Source: CAZDBA01 sp965224765 (lineage in GTDB: Bacteria > Planctomycetota > Planctomycetia > Pirellulales > Pirellulaceae). Taken from it: a DNA stretch of 64,000 nt. A model generated the notes under the pieces. The model saw only the letters and a list, made by a program, of their open reading frames with translations. It was not told the DNA's origin and did no database searches. Below are positions 1 to 9,874 of the stretch, one piece after another. Numbering within the stretch: the stretch's first letter is position 1; each line of letters begins with the position of its first letter. Made by a program: the position numbers and the translations under genes. The stretch covers positions 62,001 through 126,000 of the forward strand of contig CBDDAC010000019.1 of NCBI GenBank assembly GCA_965224765.1. The letters are read 5' to 3'.

Positions 1-1
1 G

Positions 2-1540
2 GACGAAGAAATTGTCGCTATTGACCACACCAAATACAAACTTGAACCGGGAACCTGTGTAATTGCCGATGCTGAGACTGCTGTTTGCATTGGAGGTGTC
101 ATGGGCGGAGTTGATTCTGAGGTCTCTGGCGAAACCACGGATGTATTAATCGAAGCGGCCTATTTTCATCCCAAACCAGTTCGATCTACCGCACGGCAGT
201 TGAAACTTCACAGTCCTTCCTCCTTTCGTTTCGAACGTGATATCGATTCACACAACATTGATTGGGCGAGTCGACGGTGCTGCCAATTGATTTTGCAGAA
301 TGCCGGTGGCGAACTTTGTGCAGGGATGGTTGATGCGGGGGAGGCTCCGACAGAAATTTCGCCTGTGGAGCTACGCTACGCCAGGATTCAGAGAGTCCTT
401 GGAATCGAGATTCCGTCTGAAGAAGTTGCAAGAATTTTGGAGTCGTTAGGGTTGGTTGTGACTTCAAGTTTGCCCGCATCGATTAGTGCCATTCCACCCA
501 GTTGGCGCAAGGATCTCACTCGGGAAGTCGATTTGATCGAAGAGGTGGGGCGAATTTACGGATATGACAAAGTGCCTGATACGGTTGCCGTGCCGATGGT
601 GGCTTCACATCGGCCCGATTCTGATCGCGTGATGCAGAAAGTTCGCACGATTTTGACTAGCACCGGATTTGATGAGGCGATGACCGCAACGATGGTTCCT
701 GCGATTTGGTCTGACGCGTTTTCGCCCTGGACCTCAGCCGATCCGATTATCGTTAGCCAACCTATGTTGGGCGTTCTTGAGCAAGGTTCACACAATATTG
801 GGGCCGTCAATTTGGTTCGTCGCAGTTTGATTCCCAGTCTTCTCGAAGTGAAAAGGATTAATGACTTCCGTTCCAATACTGAAATTGATTTGTTCGAGAC
901 GGCGAAAGTCTATCTGGCTGAATCGAAAACGGAATTGCCACGCGAGCCATTGATGCTGGGGATCGTCAGTAGTCGATGTTCCTCAACGGTCAAAGGGGTT
1001 GTCGAATCTCTGGTTCAGAGAGTCAATCCAGGTTGTCGCGTAGAAGTCAAAGAATTTGCGCATCCACTTTTGGATGTCAATCACTCGGTTCAATTGCTTA
1101 TTGATGGCAAGGTGCTGGGATACCTCGGACAGGTGTCAGTCGCTGGTTTGAAGCAATTCAAGATTCGTGCAGGTGGGGCAACGGTCGCCGAATTGGATGT
1201 CACGGTACTCGATGAGATTGCAATTCATGTTTCCATCCACAAAGATCAAAGTAAGTTTCAAGCGATCGCAAGGGATTTCAACTTCATCGTGGGAAATGCC
1301 GTTCATTGGCAGGATCTTGAGTCGACGGTCCGTGTTGCCGGTGGAGAGCTTTGTGAAGCGATTAACTATCGCGAGACATTCCGTGATGAGAAGAAAGATG
1401 GTGCGGGTAAGAAGCGACTGCTAATGTCGGTGACTCTTCGTTCCGAAACGGAGACTCTGTCCGGCGAACAGGCGGAAGATGTTTGTCAAAACATTATCTC
1501 TGCCTGTCAGCGGAAGCACTCAGCCGAACTTGTTGCCTAA
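2..1540 (+). CDS. pheT: Phenylalanyl-tRNA synthetase beta subunit, 5'-truncated by the window edge
   Basis: This is the beta chain of cytoplasmic PheRS, which pairs with PheS to charge tRNA-Phe. The frame is open from base 2, so the true start lies upstream; about 512 residues are visible of a protein usually near 650-800. What is seen: the GGVMGG motif of the B3/B4 editing region at the very start, a B5-like segment ending in EEVGRIYGYDKVP, the catalytic-like core, and a C-terminal anticodon-binding FDX-ACB domain (from AIARDFNFIV to the stop). The next gene starts 46 bp downstream on the same strand, so co-transcription is possible. The family call is secure; only the N-terminus is missing. 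Confidence 0.96.
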   Translation, partial: DEEIVAIDHTKYKLEPGTCVIADAETAVCIGGVMGGVDSEVSGETTDVLIEAAYFHPKPVRSTARQLKLHSPSSFRFERDIDSHNIDWASRRCCQLILQNAGGELCAGMVDAGEAPTEISPVELRYARIQRVLGIEIPSEEVARILESLGLVVTSSLPASISAIPPSWRKDLTREVDLIEEVGRIYGYDKVPDTVAVPMVASHRPDSDRVMQKVRTILTSTGFDEAMTATMVPAIWSDAFSPWTSADPIIVSQPMLGVLEQGSHNIGAVNLVRRSLIPSLLEVKRINDFRSNTEIDLFETAKVYLAESKTELPREPLMLGIVSSRCSSTVKGVVESLVQRVNPGCRVEVKEFAHPLLDVNHSVQLLIDGKVLGYLGQVSVAGLKQFKIRAGGATVAELDVTVLDEIAIHVSIHKDQSKFQAIARDFNFIVGNAVHWQDLESTVRVAGGELCEAINYRETFRDEKKDGAGKKRLLMSVTLRSETETLSGEQAEDVCQNIISACQRKHSAELVA

Positions 1541-1586
1541 GCAACTTTATCACCTCCACGAAAACGAATGCGAATTGGCGTTGAAA

Positions 1587-2903
1587 ATGAATCCACAACC
1601 CAACGCCAAAATCGTTTACCTGACCGCAGGTGCCGGTGGAATGTTTTGCGGCAGTTGCATGCACGACAACGCGTTGGCAAAAGCCCTTCATGCCGAGGGC
1701 TGGGATGTCACGCTGGTGCCTTTCTATACGCCAATCCGGACTGACGAAGCGGATGTAAGTATTGATCAAGTGTTTTTCGGCGGGGTCAATGTTTATTTGC
1801 AGCAGAAGATTCCTCTGTTCCGTTTCGTTCCCTCGTTTATTGATCGCTTTTTAGACAATCCGAATCTGATTCGCCGAGTGACGTCGAAAGCCATCGAGAC
1901 GGATGCCAAGATGCTCGGGTCGCTGGCGCTATCAGTTTTGAAGGGAGCGAACGGGAATCAGCGTAAAGAGGTCAAGCGAGTGAACAAGTGGCTGGTCAAT
2001 CAAATCAAACCTGATTTGATCGTGATTAGTAATATCCTCGTGGCTGGATTTATTCCCGCGCTCAAGAAACAACTAGATGTTCCCGTTTTGATCACGCTTC
2101 AAGGCGATGATGTCTTCCTGGATGCTCTTCCCGAACCTTTTCGCGCCAAGTGTTTTGAACAGATCAAACGAATCTTGAAGCATGTGGATGGTTTTATTGT
2201 TCATAGCGAGTTCTTCGGTCGTTATATGACTGAGTACTTTGGGCTGGATCCGAGCAAGATTCATGTCACGCCACTTGGCGTTGATACGACGGATTTTCAG
2301 AATTTTGTTCCTGCAGTACCGGATGAGAGTGGTCCGCTTACGATTGGGTACTTGGCCCGGCTGGCGCCAGAAAAAGGGCTGCACAATTTAGTCGAAGCGT
2401 TTATTGAACTGAAAAAACGGCCCGGGAGTGAACGGTTTAAACTGCGGATCGCGGGGTGGCTCGGAAAGGACCATGAGGATTATGTACGTGAACAATGGAC
2501 ACGGCTTTCTAATGCAGGATTGTCCGACGAGTACGAATATCTGGGAGCCATTGAACGAACGGAAAAACTGAACTTCTTGCGCGGCATTCATTTACTCTCG
2601 GTTCCAACGGATCAGAAAGAACCCAAAGGGCTTTTCGTTTTGGAAGCGATGGCAGCAGGCGTCCCGGTCGTCCAGCCAGCCCATGGTAGTTTTCCAGAAA
2701 TCATCGAGCAAACTCAAGGTGGTTTGTTGTGTTTGCCAAACGATATAGTTGATCTTTCTGAGAAGCTCTTACAGTTACTCAATAATCCTGAACAACGAAA
2801 GCAATTGGGGGAGGCTGGCCAACGAAGCGTCCATCAAGATCGTTGTCATTTTACGATGGCCCAACAGACGGGCGACGTCTTTCACCGATTTTTGAATGGG
2901 TAG
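1587..2903 (+). CDS. Glycosyltransferase family 4 (group 1)
   Basis: A 438-residue GT-B fold glycosyltransferase, probably acting at the inner membrane or cytosol on a polysaccharide or lipid acceptor. The N-terminal acceptor domain starts with a glycine-rich loop (TAGAGGMFCGSC). The C-terminal donor domain begins near GPLTIGYLARLAPEKGL and contains the nucleotide-sugar-binding E-x7-E element (EPKGLFVLE, then AMAAGVPVV). An upstream in-frame start at 1479 would overlap pheT; the ATG at 1587 fits the start of the first beta strand (KIVYLTAGAGG) and is preferred. Substrate cannot be told from sequence. The stop is followed 8 bp later by a dispersed 25-bp repeat. Confidence 0.88.
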   Translation: MNPQPNAKIVYLTAGAGGMFCGSCMHDNALAKALHAEGWDVTLVPFYTPIRTDEADVSIDQVFFGGVNVYLQQKIPLFRFVPSFIDRFLDNPNLIRRVTSKAIETDAKMLGSLALSVLKGANGNQRKEVKRVNKWLVNQIKPDLIVISNILVAGFIPALKKQLDVPVLITLQGDDVFLDALPEPFRAKCFEQIKRILKHVDGFIVHSEFFGRYMTEYFGLDPSKIHVTPLGVDTTDFQNFVPAVPDESGPLTIGYLARLAPEKGLHNLVEAFIELKKRPGSERFKLRIAGWLGKDHEDYVREQWTRLSNAGLSDEYEYLGAIERTEKLNFLRGIHLLSVPTDQKEPKGLFVLEAMAAGVPVVQPAHGSFPEIIEQTQGGLLCLPNDIVDLSEKLLQLLNNPEQRKQLGEAGQRSVHQDRCHFTMAQQTGDVFHRFLNG

Positions 2904-2911
2904 CTGTTTTT

Positions 2912-2936
2912 GGGAGGTTGAGGCTCCTGCCGAAAC
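2912..2936 (+). repeat. Stop-proximal 25-bp repeat, copy 1
   Basis: Contains GAGGCTCCTGCCGAAAC and starts 8 bp after the glycosyltransferase stop codon. The same 25-mer is at 9781; diverged or inverted copies are at 4803, 14731, 28869 and 34227. Confidence 0.85.
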
Positions 2937-3032
2937 AAAGGTCTTTCCACCGGTCAGAAAATAAACCGCCTGGTGGAACTGTCCATTTGCTTGTCGCGTG
3001 TGCAATTCGGTGAACGAAGATGCCAGCTTACT

Positions 3033-4718
3033 CTAGTGGTCGGGGATGTAGCCCATTGTAGCGGTAAGAATAATCGAAAGTAAAACGAAAACGACAAAGA
3101 CGTATCGCGGCCATCGTTGTGCTTTGCGGTCATCCCCCGATTTGGACTTTTGAGAGACGCGAGTGTCAATTCCAACTGCCCAAAAGACGATTGTACAGCC
3201 AAGTGTGATTGCGACGATGTTGGTCAGGAATAGCAGCAGTGATCCTGCGAACAAGGGAAAGTCGAGTAATGAAAGTGCCATGCCTGACGTCGCAAGGGGA
3301 GGCACTAGTGCCGCGGCGATGGCGACTCCTGGTAACGCAGAAATCAGGTTGGGCCGGCCCATTGCATAGGCGCCAGCGACTCCGCTCACCAGGGCAACGA
3401 CCAAGTCGAGAAAGTTCGGCTCACCTCGGCTTAGCATTTCAGCTGGAATGGCTGCGATGTTTTTAAGCTCGTCGAAGCCTGTGAAGTGAACGGCAAGTCC
3501 AACCGTGACGCCTATGAAGAATGCCAAGGCAAACCCAAAAAACAGGCTTCGAAGCGATTGTCGGATCAGATGGTTGTTGCCTTGCACGAGAGCAAAGCCG
3601 ATTCCCACCAATGGAGTCATCAAAGGTGCGACCAGCATCGCGCCGATCACCACCGCCCCAGAGTTGCGAGCCAAGCCAAGTGCTGCAATCAAAGTAGACA
3701 GACTAATCAGGGCGATAAAGTCAAAATCCCATTTGGAATGCGTGTGCAGGCGATCCACCAATTTGACTCGGAGTTCTCGATCCATTTGAGGAACGATGGA
3801 CCGGACACGCTGTGTGACCTTGCTCCACATTCGCGTGGTTAATGGAACTTTCCCTTTGACAATGGCCAGGGGAATCTTGGCCGTTGCTTCATCGTTTTCC
3901 CAGGACCGGGCGAACTTGTATCCTGCATTTGAATTCCGTGCTCCGACGATGACTAGATCAAAGCGGTCTAGATCTTTTTGCGCCGTGATTCCAGTGATCA
4001 GTTTGTCAGCCAGGGAAACTCGGCATTCGATGTTGTGTCTGAGCTTGTAAAGCCGATTGATTAATCGATTGGCTGAAACCAATCCAACTTGCTCGGCGAC
4101 TTCATCGTCGTCCGGCCTCACGTAGAGGAACGTGACTCGTCCGCCTTCGTCATGAATCAGGTTGTATGCGCTCTCAATGGCGACTTCACAGTCCTGACCC
4201 TCTTTTTCTGCCGCAACCATGACCCGTAATGCGTCGCCACGATTCTGGGGTTTGCCACGTATCACCATCGTCTGGCAAGGTGAATCGAAAAAGATATCCA
4301 ACGGGTCGTCTTGGTTGGCATCTGAGTTCTTCAGGATGGGTTCATCGGCATCGATTAGTAGCAGGGAAATCCCCAGTTCTTCAACCTGTTGAACGAGAGA
4401 AGCGTTTGGGTAAGGGCCCAGCAATTCTTTGGCGGAAACGATAACTTGAGAATCGGTGGGTGGCTGCGATTCGGATTCCAGGTGGCTGACCAAAAACTTT
4501 TCGGGGTCAAGTTCTGCGAATGCAGCGAAGATGGCTTGGTGGATTCGGCTTTCCGAGGAGGCGTGCTCGGCGGTAAGTTCGTTCCAGCCCTCTTTTTTTT
4601 GAGAGCGCTTCGGGACAACAACCAGCAGGTCTGTACGTTTGGCCGCTGCAAATCGAGTCCCCCAGGGCACCATCGTGGCGACATCGTTCGCGTCGTTGAC
4701 GTAAACAGCTACAGTCAT
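3033..4718 (-). CDS. DUF389 membrane protein with universal-stress-like N-terminal half
   Basis: A 561-residue protein. Residues about 1-290 are soluble and look like two UspA-type alpha/beta halves: one near 28-125, and a second near 165-290 ending in DLVIVGARNSNAGYKFARSW and IPLAIVKG. Residues about 318-490 match the DUF389 (TIGR00341-type) hydrophobic domain, with the core LARNSGAVVIGAMLVAPLMT; hydrophobic segments continue to about 555, giving an integral inner-membrane protein. DUF389 function is not established; the Usp-like part suggests nucleotide-dependent or stress-linked control, which is inference. It lies 126 bp downstream of sucA on the same strand. Confidence 0.85.
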   Translation of the reverse strand: MTVAVYVNDANDVATMVPWGTRFAAAKRTDLLVVVPKRSQKKEGWNELTAEHASSESRIHQAIFAAFAELDPEKFLVSHLESESQPPTDSQVIVSAKELLGPYPNASLVQQVEELGISLLLIDADEPILKNSDANQDDPLDIFFDSPCQTMVIRGKPQNRGDALRVMVAAEKEGQDCEVAIESAYNLIHDEGGRVTFLYVRPDDDEVAEQVGLVSANRLINRLYKLRHNIECRVSLADKLITGITAQKDLDRFDLVIVGARNSNAGYKFARSWENDEATAKIPLAIVKGKVPLTTRMWSKVTQRVRSIVPQMDRELRVKLVDRLHTHSKWDFDFIALISLSTLIAALGLARNSGAVVIGAMLVAPLMTPLVGIGFALVQGNNHLIRQSLRSLFFGFALAFFIGVTVGLAVHFTGFDELKNIAAIPAEMLSRGEPNFLDLVVALVSGVAGAYAMGRPNLISALPGVAIAAALVPPLATSGMALSLLDFPLFAGSLLLFLTNIVAITLGCTIVFWAVGIDTRVSQKSKSGDDRKAQRWPRYVFVVFVLLSIILTATMGYIPDH

Positions 4719-4802
4719 CTAGGGCCTTAGTGGGTTCTTGGTTTATTGGTGCGCGGCTCGGCGCTAGAGTGGGAGATCGAGACGGGAGTTACGAGGAATC
4801 AA

Positions 4803-4827
4803 GTTTCGGCAGGAGTCTCGGCCTCCC
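4803..4827 (-). repeat. Stop-proximal 25-bp repeat, copy 2 (diverged)
   Basis: Inverse-complement orientation, with CGGCAGGAG...CCTCCC conserved and two or three changes. It ends 17 bp from the sucA stop codon, so it lies just downstream of a minus-strand gene in the same relative orientation as copy 1. Confidence 0.65.
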
Positions 4828-4844
4828 TTTTTATTTCCACACAA

Positions 4845-7607
4845 TTAGAGATTTGCTGCAAGTTTTGCCGCATCACCAAAACAGCTGGCAAACAACTCGG
4901 CGTGTTCTATCTTGTGCATCTTTTTGGAACCCGTGGACGGGCTTGCCGATTCGGGGCGCGAGACGACTTTGATAGGCCAATGATCGCCCAGACCAACTTC
5001 GTCCCATTTGACTTTGATGAAGTACCAACCGCCCATGTTCTTGGGTTCTTCCTGGACCCACAAGACTTCTGTCCTGGCGGGATATCGCTTTAGTTCGTTT
5101 TCAAGAAGCGTATGAGGGAACGGGTAGTACTGTTCCAATCGAATGATCCCAACGTCCGTCCGCCCGTTTTCTTTTCGCTCCTTCAGCAACTCAACCATCA
5201 GCTTTCCGTTTCCAACAAGGATTCGGTTTGGCTGAGAGCAGGTTTCAAAGTCGGGGTCAGGTAGGGCAGGTTGAAACGTTCCCGAAGTAAATTCGGATAG
5301 CTCACTCATGACAAAAGGCTCGCGGAGCAAACTTTTGGGAGTGAATACAATCAGCGGCTTTCGCCATTTTCGAATCAGCTGTCGACGAAGCAAGTGGAAA
5401 TGCTGTGCGGCGCTGGTTGGAGTTGCGATCTGGATGTTGTGTTCCGCCGCCAACGTCAAGAAGCGTTCCGGTCTTGCGCTGCAGTGTTCGGGACCAGCGC
5501 CTTCAAACCCGTGAGGCAAGAGCATGACCAGGCTGCTGAGACGATTCCATTTGTCTTCTGCACTGCAGATGAACTGGTCGACGATGACTTGTGCCGTGTT
5601 CCAAAAGTCCCCAAATTGAGCTTCCCAGAGAACCAGGCAACTCGGTGAATCCAGGCTGTAACCGTAATCAAATCCAAGAACTCCCGCTTCACTTAGCGGG
5701 CTGTTGATGATGTCGACCTTCCCCTGATCTTCTCGGACGTGTTGTACGGGAGTGTATCGCTCGCCCGTTTCCGAGTCATGCAGAACACCATGTCGCTGGC
5801 TGAAGGTTCCTCGCCCGCAGTCTTGACCGGAAAGTCGAATCGAGTAACCCTCAATGGCCAGAGACCCAAAAGCGGCGAGTTCGGCGGTTGCCCAGTCGAC
5901 AGGACGGTTTCCGTCGGCCATCTCCATCCGCGAGGTCATCATACGTTTTAGTTTTCTATTAACGTTGAATGATTCGGGAGTGGTCGCGAGGCCTGTGAGG
6001 ACGGTTTTGAATTCGTCTTCTGGAACCCCGGTATCGACGTTGTCGTCGGTGCGCTCAAGCCCACCATAGTAGGGTGCCCAGACACCGCCAAGTGTTTGAG
6101 TATCGGGTTCGAACGTTTTACGTTTGGCGGATTCAAATTCGGCCTGAAGTTCATTTTTTCGATCAGTCGCGATTTTCTCGGCTTCTGCAGCGCTGATCTC
6201 CTGGAATTTCAGCAGCTTTTTCAGGTAACTGTCACGAACCTTCAATTGATTGTCGATGGTTCGGTACATTTCTGGCTGAGTGAACCGCGGTTCATCACTT
6301 TCGTTGTGGCCAAGCCGACGATAGCAATACATATCGATGACGACATCGCGTTGGAACTCGCGTCGGAATTCCATCGAGAGTTTGACAACTTGGGCAACCG
6401 CTTCCGGATCTTCACCGTTGACGTGAAAAATCGGAATCTGAAGCATCTTGGCGACGTCGCTGGCGTAGGTCGTACTTCGCCCCTCGTCTGCCAGTGTCGT
6501 GAATCCAACCTGGTTGTTGACAATGACATGAATCGTCCCGCCGACCTTGTAGCCCTCTAATTGGCTGAGGTTCAATGTTTCCTGCACAATGCCTTCACCG
6601 GCAAATGCCGCGTCACCGTGAATGAGAACCGGTAAACATTCCTTGCGAACTTTGTCTTGAAAACGATCCTGCTTGCAACGGACTCGTCCCATGACGACCG
6701 TATTGACGAACTCGAGGTGGCTAGGATTAAAACAAAGGGAAATGTGGATTTGTTTCCCTGCCGCAGTTTTCCAATCGCTGCTGTATCCCAAGTGGTAGAG
6801 AACGTCTCCTCCACCCCGATTGAGTTCGGGTTCTGGGTCATCAAAGCCCCAAAAGATATTTTCAGCACGTTTGCCAAGGATATTGGCGAGGACGTTTAGT
6901 CTTCCGCGGTGGGCCATGCCCAGGACGACTTCCTTGACTCCATGGTCGCCGGCGGACTCGAGCACCATATCCAAAAGTGGGATCAGGGTCTCAGCACCTT
7001 CAAGCGAAAACGTCTTGGCTCCAATGTACTTTTTTCGCATGAACTCTTCGAAGATCGTCGCATCCGTCAGTTTGGTGAGAATGCGGATTTGAGTTTCACG
7101 ATCCAACTGCAATCGATTGTTGCAGCTTTCCATTCTTGTTTGGAGCCAGTGTCGCACATCGTGATCGTCAATATGCATGAATTGGGCGCCGATGCTGCGG
7201 CAATAGGTCTCTCTCAGCTGAGCAACGATCTCTTCCAGAGGCCGAAAGTTTTCACCATCGATCGTGCGAGCTGAAAAACTGCGTTTCATGTCGCTCGGCA
7301 AAAGCGCATAGCTCTCCGGGTTCAACTCACGATTGGTGGGGCGAGCGATTCCCAAGGGGTCAATCTTGGCCTCCAAATGTCCCCGCACTCGAAAACCGCG
7401 GACCAGTTGGTCAACGCGATCTTGTAGCTGGGCTACCCTCGAATCCCCGTCTGTTGGCTGCGCGGAAACCGTGGGAGGTTTCGAAACGTGCTCAACGTTG
7501 GGATCGAAATCCTGGAAGTAAGACTGCCATTCGGTAGGCAGAGAATCGGGGTCGGATTGGAAATCCTCGTATAGCCCATCGATGTAGGCTCGACTGAAAA
7601 CATTCAT
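4845..7607 (-). CDS. sucA: 2-Oxoglutarate dehydrogenase E1 component
   Basis: A 920-residue, full-length thiamine-diphosphate-dependent E1 that decarboxylates 2-oxoglutarate in the TCA-cycle complex. The N-terminus (MNVFSRAYIDGLYEDF, then PTEWQSYF) matches the E1o N-terminal segment. GMAHRGRLNVL (near 230) and IFHVNGEDPEAV (near 390) are the usual E1o/ThDP landmarks, and the transketolase-like C-terminal half includes FSQRHGVLHD and WEAQFGDF. No sucB or lpd lies next to it. DUF389 follows on the same strand. The family is highly recognisable. Confidence 0.96.
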   Translation of the reverse strand: MNVFSRAYIDGLYEDFQSDPDSLPTEWQSYFQDFDPNVEHVSKPPTVSAQPTDGDSRVAQLQDRVDQLVRGFRVRGHLEAKIDPLGIARPTNRELNPESYALLPSDMKRSFSARTIDGENFRPLEEIVAQLRETYCRSIGAQFMHIDDHDVRHWLQTRMESCNNRLQLDRETQIRILTKLTDATIFEEFMRKKYIGAKTFSLEGAETLIPLLDMVLESAGDHGVKEVVLGMAHRGRLNVLANILGKRAENIFWGFDDPEPELNRGGGDVLYHLGYSSDWKTAAGKQIHISLCFNPSHLEFVNTVVMGRVRCKQDRFQDKVRKECLPVLIHGDAAFAGEGIVQETLNLSQLEGYKVGGTIHVIVNNQVGFTTLADEGRSTTYASDVAKMLQIPIFHVNGEDPEAVAQVVKLSMEFRREFQRDVVIDMYCYRRLGHNESDEPRFTQPEMYRTIDNQLKVRDSYLKKLLKFQEISAAEAEKIATDRKNELQAEFESAKRKTFEPDTQTLGGVWAPYYGGLERTDDNVDTGVPEDEFKTVLTGLATTPESFNVNRKLKRMMTSRMEMADGNRPVDWATAELAAFGSLAIEGYSIRLSGQDCGRGTFSQRHGVLHDSETGERYTPVQHVREDQGKVDIINSPLSEAGVLGFDYGYSLDSPSCLVLWEAQFGDFWNTAQVIVDQFICSAEDKWNRLSSLVMLLPHGFEGAGPEHCSARPERFLTLAAEHNIQIATPTSAAQHFHLLRRQLIRKWRKPLIVFTPKSLLREPFVMSELSEFTSGTFQPALPDPDFETCSQPNRILVGNGKLMVELLKERKENGRTDVGIIRLEQYYPFPHTLLENELKRYPARTEVLWVQEEPKNMGGWYFIKVKWDEVGLGDHWPIKVVSRPESASPSTGSKKMHKIEHAELFASCFGDAAKLAANL

Positions 7608-8076
7608 CGTTCAGTATTCACTCAGCTCGTTATGAGCGACGTCCCTGTTTTGTTTCAATAGCGAAGGCTTTTAGTCGTCCATCAAAGTTCAAAATTAATC
7701 AAAGGACGATCAGGCTGAAAACGAATTCGCAACCAAGGATTGATTAATGAAAAACATAATTGTTGGTGAGTAAAAGTAGAATTAGATGTTGCGATAAATC
7801 GACTCGTCAATTTATCAAAATTTGGTCACTCGTTCCTATCCACAAACCACCTGATATTGCTTTTTTTTCAATTTTTCAATGAGAAGTTAATTAAAGGTAA
7901 GGTGGCGACATCAGAGATTGAGCGTGGCGATTCCGGGAATACTCGAACCTGACACGTTTCGTAATCGGGCAATCTTGAAAGATTCGGTCGGTTCAAGACT
8001 GCCAATGGCAATGCTTCTATCGAGAGATCGGGGTAAAATCATGAACGATTCCCTCAATCTCAGCGAGTGCTTTACG
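7608..8076. other. Divergent intergenic region sucA / ggt
   Basis: An AT-rich stretch between two divergent genes that must hold both promoters. No convincing -35/-10 pair, operator palindrome or RNA structure could be picked out by eye. An open frame from 7918 runs into ggt but lacks family similarity before 8077. Confidence 0.5.
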
Positions 8077-9777
8077 ATGAAAAAGATTCTCCCACTTGTC
8101 TTTTTACTGCTAATCCCACTAACGGTTGCCGCTCAGGATCGCATCACGGGTCGCAAGTTCGCAACGCGAAGTGAGGTTATTGCCCAAAATGGGATGGCCG
8201 CGACGAGCCAACCCCTGGCGACCCAAGTTGCATTGGACATCCTTAAAGGGGGAGGAAACGCGGTTGATGCGGCAATTGCCGCCAATGCGACATTGGGGCT
8301 GATGGAACCGACCGGAAATGGAATTGGCGGTGACCTGTTTGCGATAGTCTGGATCGAGAGTGAGCAAAAGCTCTACGGTTTGAACGCCAGCGGTCGCTCG
8401 CCAAAGGGTTTGACGCTTAAAAAGCTGCAAGATTTGCTGGCTGAATCTGGGCAAACCAAGATCCCCGCGCTGGGACCGCTGCCGGTTAGTGTTCCGGGCT
8501 GTGTGGATGGGTGGTTTGAGCTGCATGAAAAATTTGGCTCAATGCCTATGAGTGAAGTCTTGAATCCCGCAGTCACCTATGCTCGTGAAGGGTTTCCGGT
8601 CTCCGAGTTGATTGCCTATTACTGGAATTGGAGCGGATTTCTGCAGCGATACCCGGGTTTCGCGGAAACCTTCATGCCGGATGGGCGTGCTCCGAAAAAG
8701 GGCGAGATTTTCAAAAACCCCATGCTGGCCAATACGTTGGAGAGAATTGGAAGGGAGGGGCGAGATGTTTTTTACCAAGGCGATATTGCCAGGACGATCG
8801 CGGCGTTTATGGAAAAGCACGGTGGTTTCCTCTCTTATGAGGACCTCGCGACGCATCAGTCGGAATGGGTCGAACCCGTTTCGGTTAACTATCGTGGCTA
8901 CGATGTTTGGGAGTTGCCACCCAATGGTCAGGGAATTGCCGCTCTGCAGATCCTTGGCATCATGGAGGGGTATGACTTAAAGGCTGCGGGATTCGGTAGC
9001 GTCGAGCACGTTCATCATTTTGTGGAAGCGAAGAAACTCGCCTTCGAAGACCGGGCAAAATTCTACGCGGACCCTGCATTCAACAAAATTCCAGTCACCG
9101 AACTGATTTCGAAGGAGTACGCCAACGAGAGGCGGAAGTTGATTACGGAGCGAGCATCCCGTCAGTTTCCTGCCGGCAATCCCGCTCTGGAGCATGGCGA
9201 TACCATCTATTTAACGGTCGCGGATAAAGATCGAAACATGGTTTCCCTGATTCAAAGCAATTACCGGGGAATGGGCTCCGGCATGTGTCCGGATGGACTT
9301 GGGTTTTGTCTACAGGATCGAGGCGAGTTGTTTGACCTGAAGCCTGGACAATTTAATACCTATGCACCAGGTAAACGACCCTTTCACACAATTATCCCAG
9401 CGTTTGTAACCAAAGATGGAAAGCCGTTTTTGAGTTTCGGCGTTATGGGCGGCGCGACTCAACCTCAGGGTCATGCTCAAATCGTCATGAACCTTGTTGA
9501 CTTTGGGATGAACATTCAAGAAGCAGGCGATGCGCCAAGGATTCTTCACAGTGGCAGCAGCCAACCTACCGGAACGAAAATGACGGGCGGTGGAGAATTG
9601 ACGCTGGAAACTGGATATGACTACGAGGTGATTCGCGCACTCATGGGGCGTGGTCACCGAATTGGCTACAACGTTGGATCGTATGGTGGTTATCAAGCGA
9701 TCCTGTACGACGCGGTAAACGATGTTTACTACGGAGCCTCGGAATCTCGGAAAGACGGGCAAGCCGCCGGGTACTAA
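8077..9777 (+). CDS. ggt: Gamma-glutamyltransferase family protein, secreted
   Basis: A 566-residue Ntn-hydrolase that is normally autocleaved into large and small subunits and transfers or hydrolyses gamma-glutamyl groups in the periplasm. The start at 8077 gives a clean signal peptide (MKKILPLVFLLLIPLTVAAQ); in-frame starts at 7918 and 8041 would bury it. The glycine-rich GGGNAVDAAIAANATLGLMEP and GGDLF segments are typical. The expected autocleavage site TTHxSVVD reads TIYLTVAD here, so the nucleophilic Thr is kept but the next residues differ. PFHTIIPA and SFGVMGG close the small subunit. A GGT-like acylase or hydrolase specificity is possible. The stop is followed 3 bp later by a repeat. 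Confidence 0.9.
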   Translation: MKKILPLVFLLLIPLTVAAQDRITGRKFATRSEVIAQNGMAATSQPLATQVALDILKGGGNAVDAAIAANATLGLMEPTGNGIGGDLFAIVWIESEQKLYGLNASGRSPKGLTLKKLQDLLAESGQTKIPALGPLPVSVPGCVDGWFELHEKFGSMPMSEVLNPAVTYAREGFPVSELIAYYWNWSGFLQRYPGFAETFMPDGRAPKKGEIFKNPMLANTLERIGREGRDVFYQGDIARTIAAFMEKHGGFLSYEDLATHQSEWVEPVSVNYRGYDVWELPPNGQGIAALQILGIMEGYDLKAAGFGSVEHVHHFVEAKKLAFEDRAKFYADPAFNKIPVTELISKEYANERRKLITERASRQFPAGNPALEHGDTIYLTVADKDRNMVSLIQSNYRGMGSGMCPDGLGFCLQDRGELFDLKPGQFNTYAPGKRPFHTIIPAFVTKDGKPFLSFGVMGGATQPQGHAQIVMNLVDFGMNIQEAGDAPRILHSGSSQPTGTKMTGGGELTLETGYDYEVIRALMGRGHRIGYNVGSYGGYQAILYDAVNDVYYGASESRKDGQAAGY

Positions 9778-9780
9778 TTC

Positions 9781-9805
9781 GGGAGGTTGAGGCTCCTGCC
9801 GAAAC
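9781..9805 (+). repeat. Stop-proximal 25-bp repeat, copy 3
   Basis: Identical to the copy at 2912 (GAGGCTCCTGCCGAAAC core), starting 3 bp after the ggt stop codon. Confidence 0.85.
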
Positions 9806-9874
9806 ATTTACGAGCACCGAGGACGAACATCTCGTTTTCGGTCCGCTTTTTGATGTAACGTGTCGCGTATTCCA

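Noticed and set aside
6096..6560. 154-residue plus-strand frame inside sucA
   Set aside because: Shadow of a well-conserved gene; no family features.
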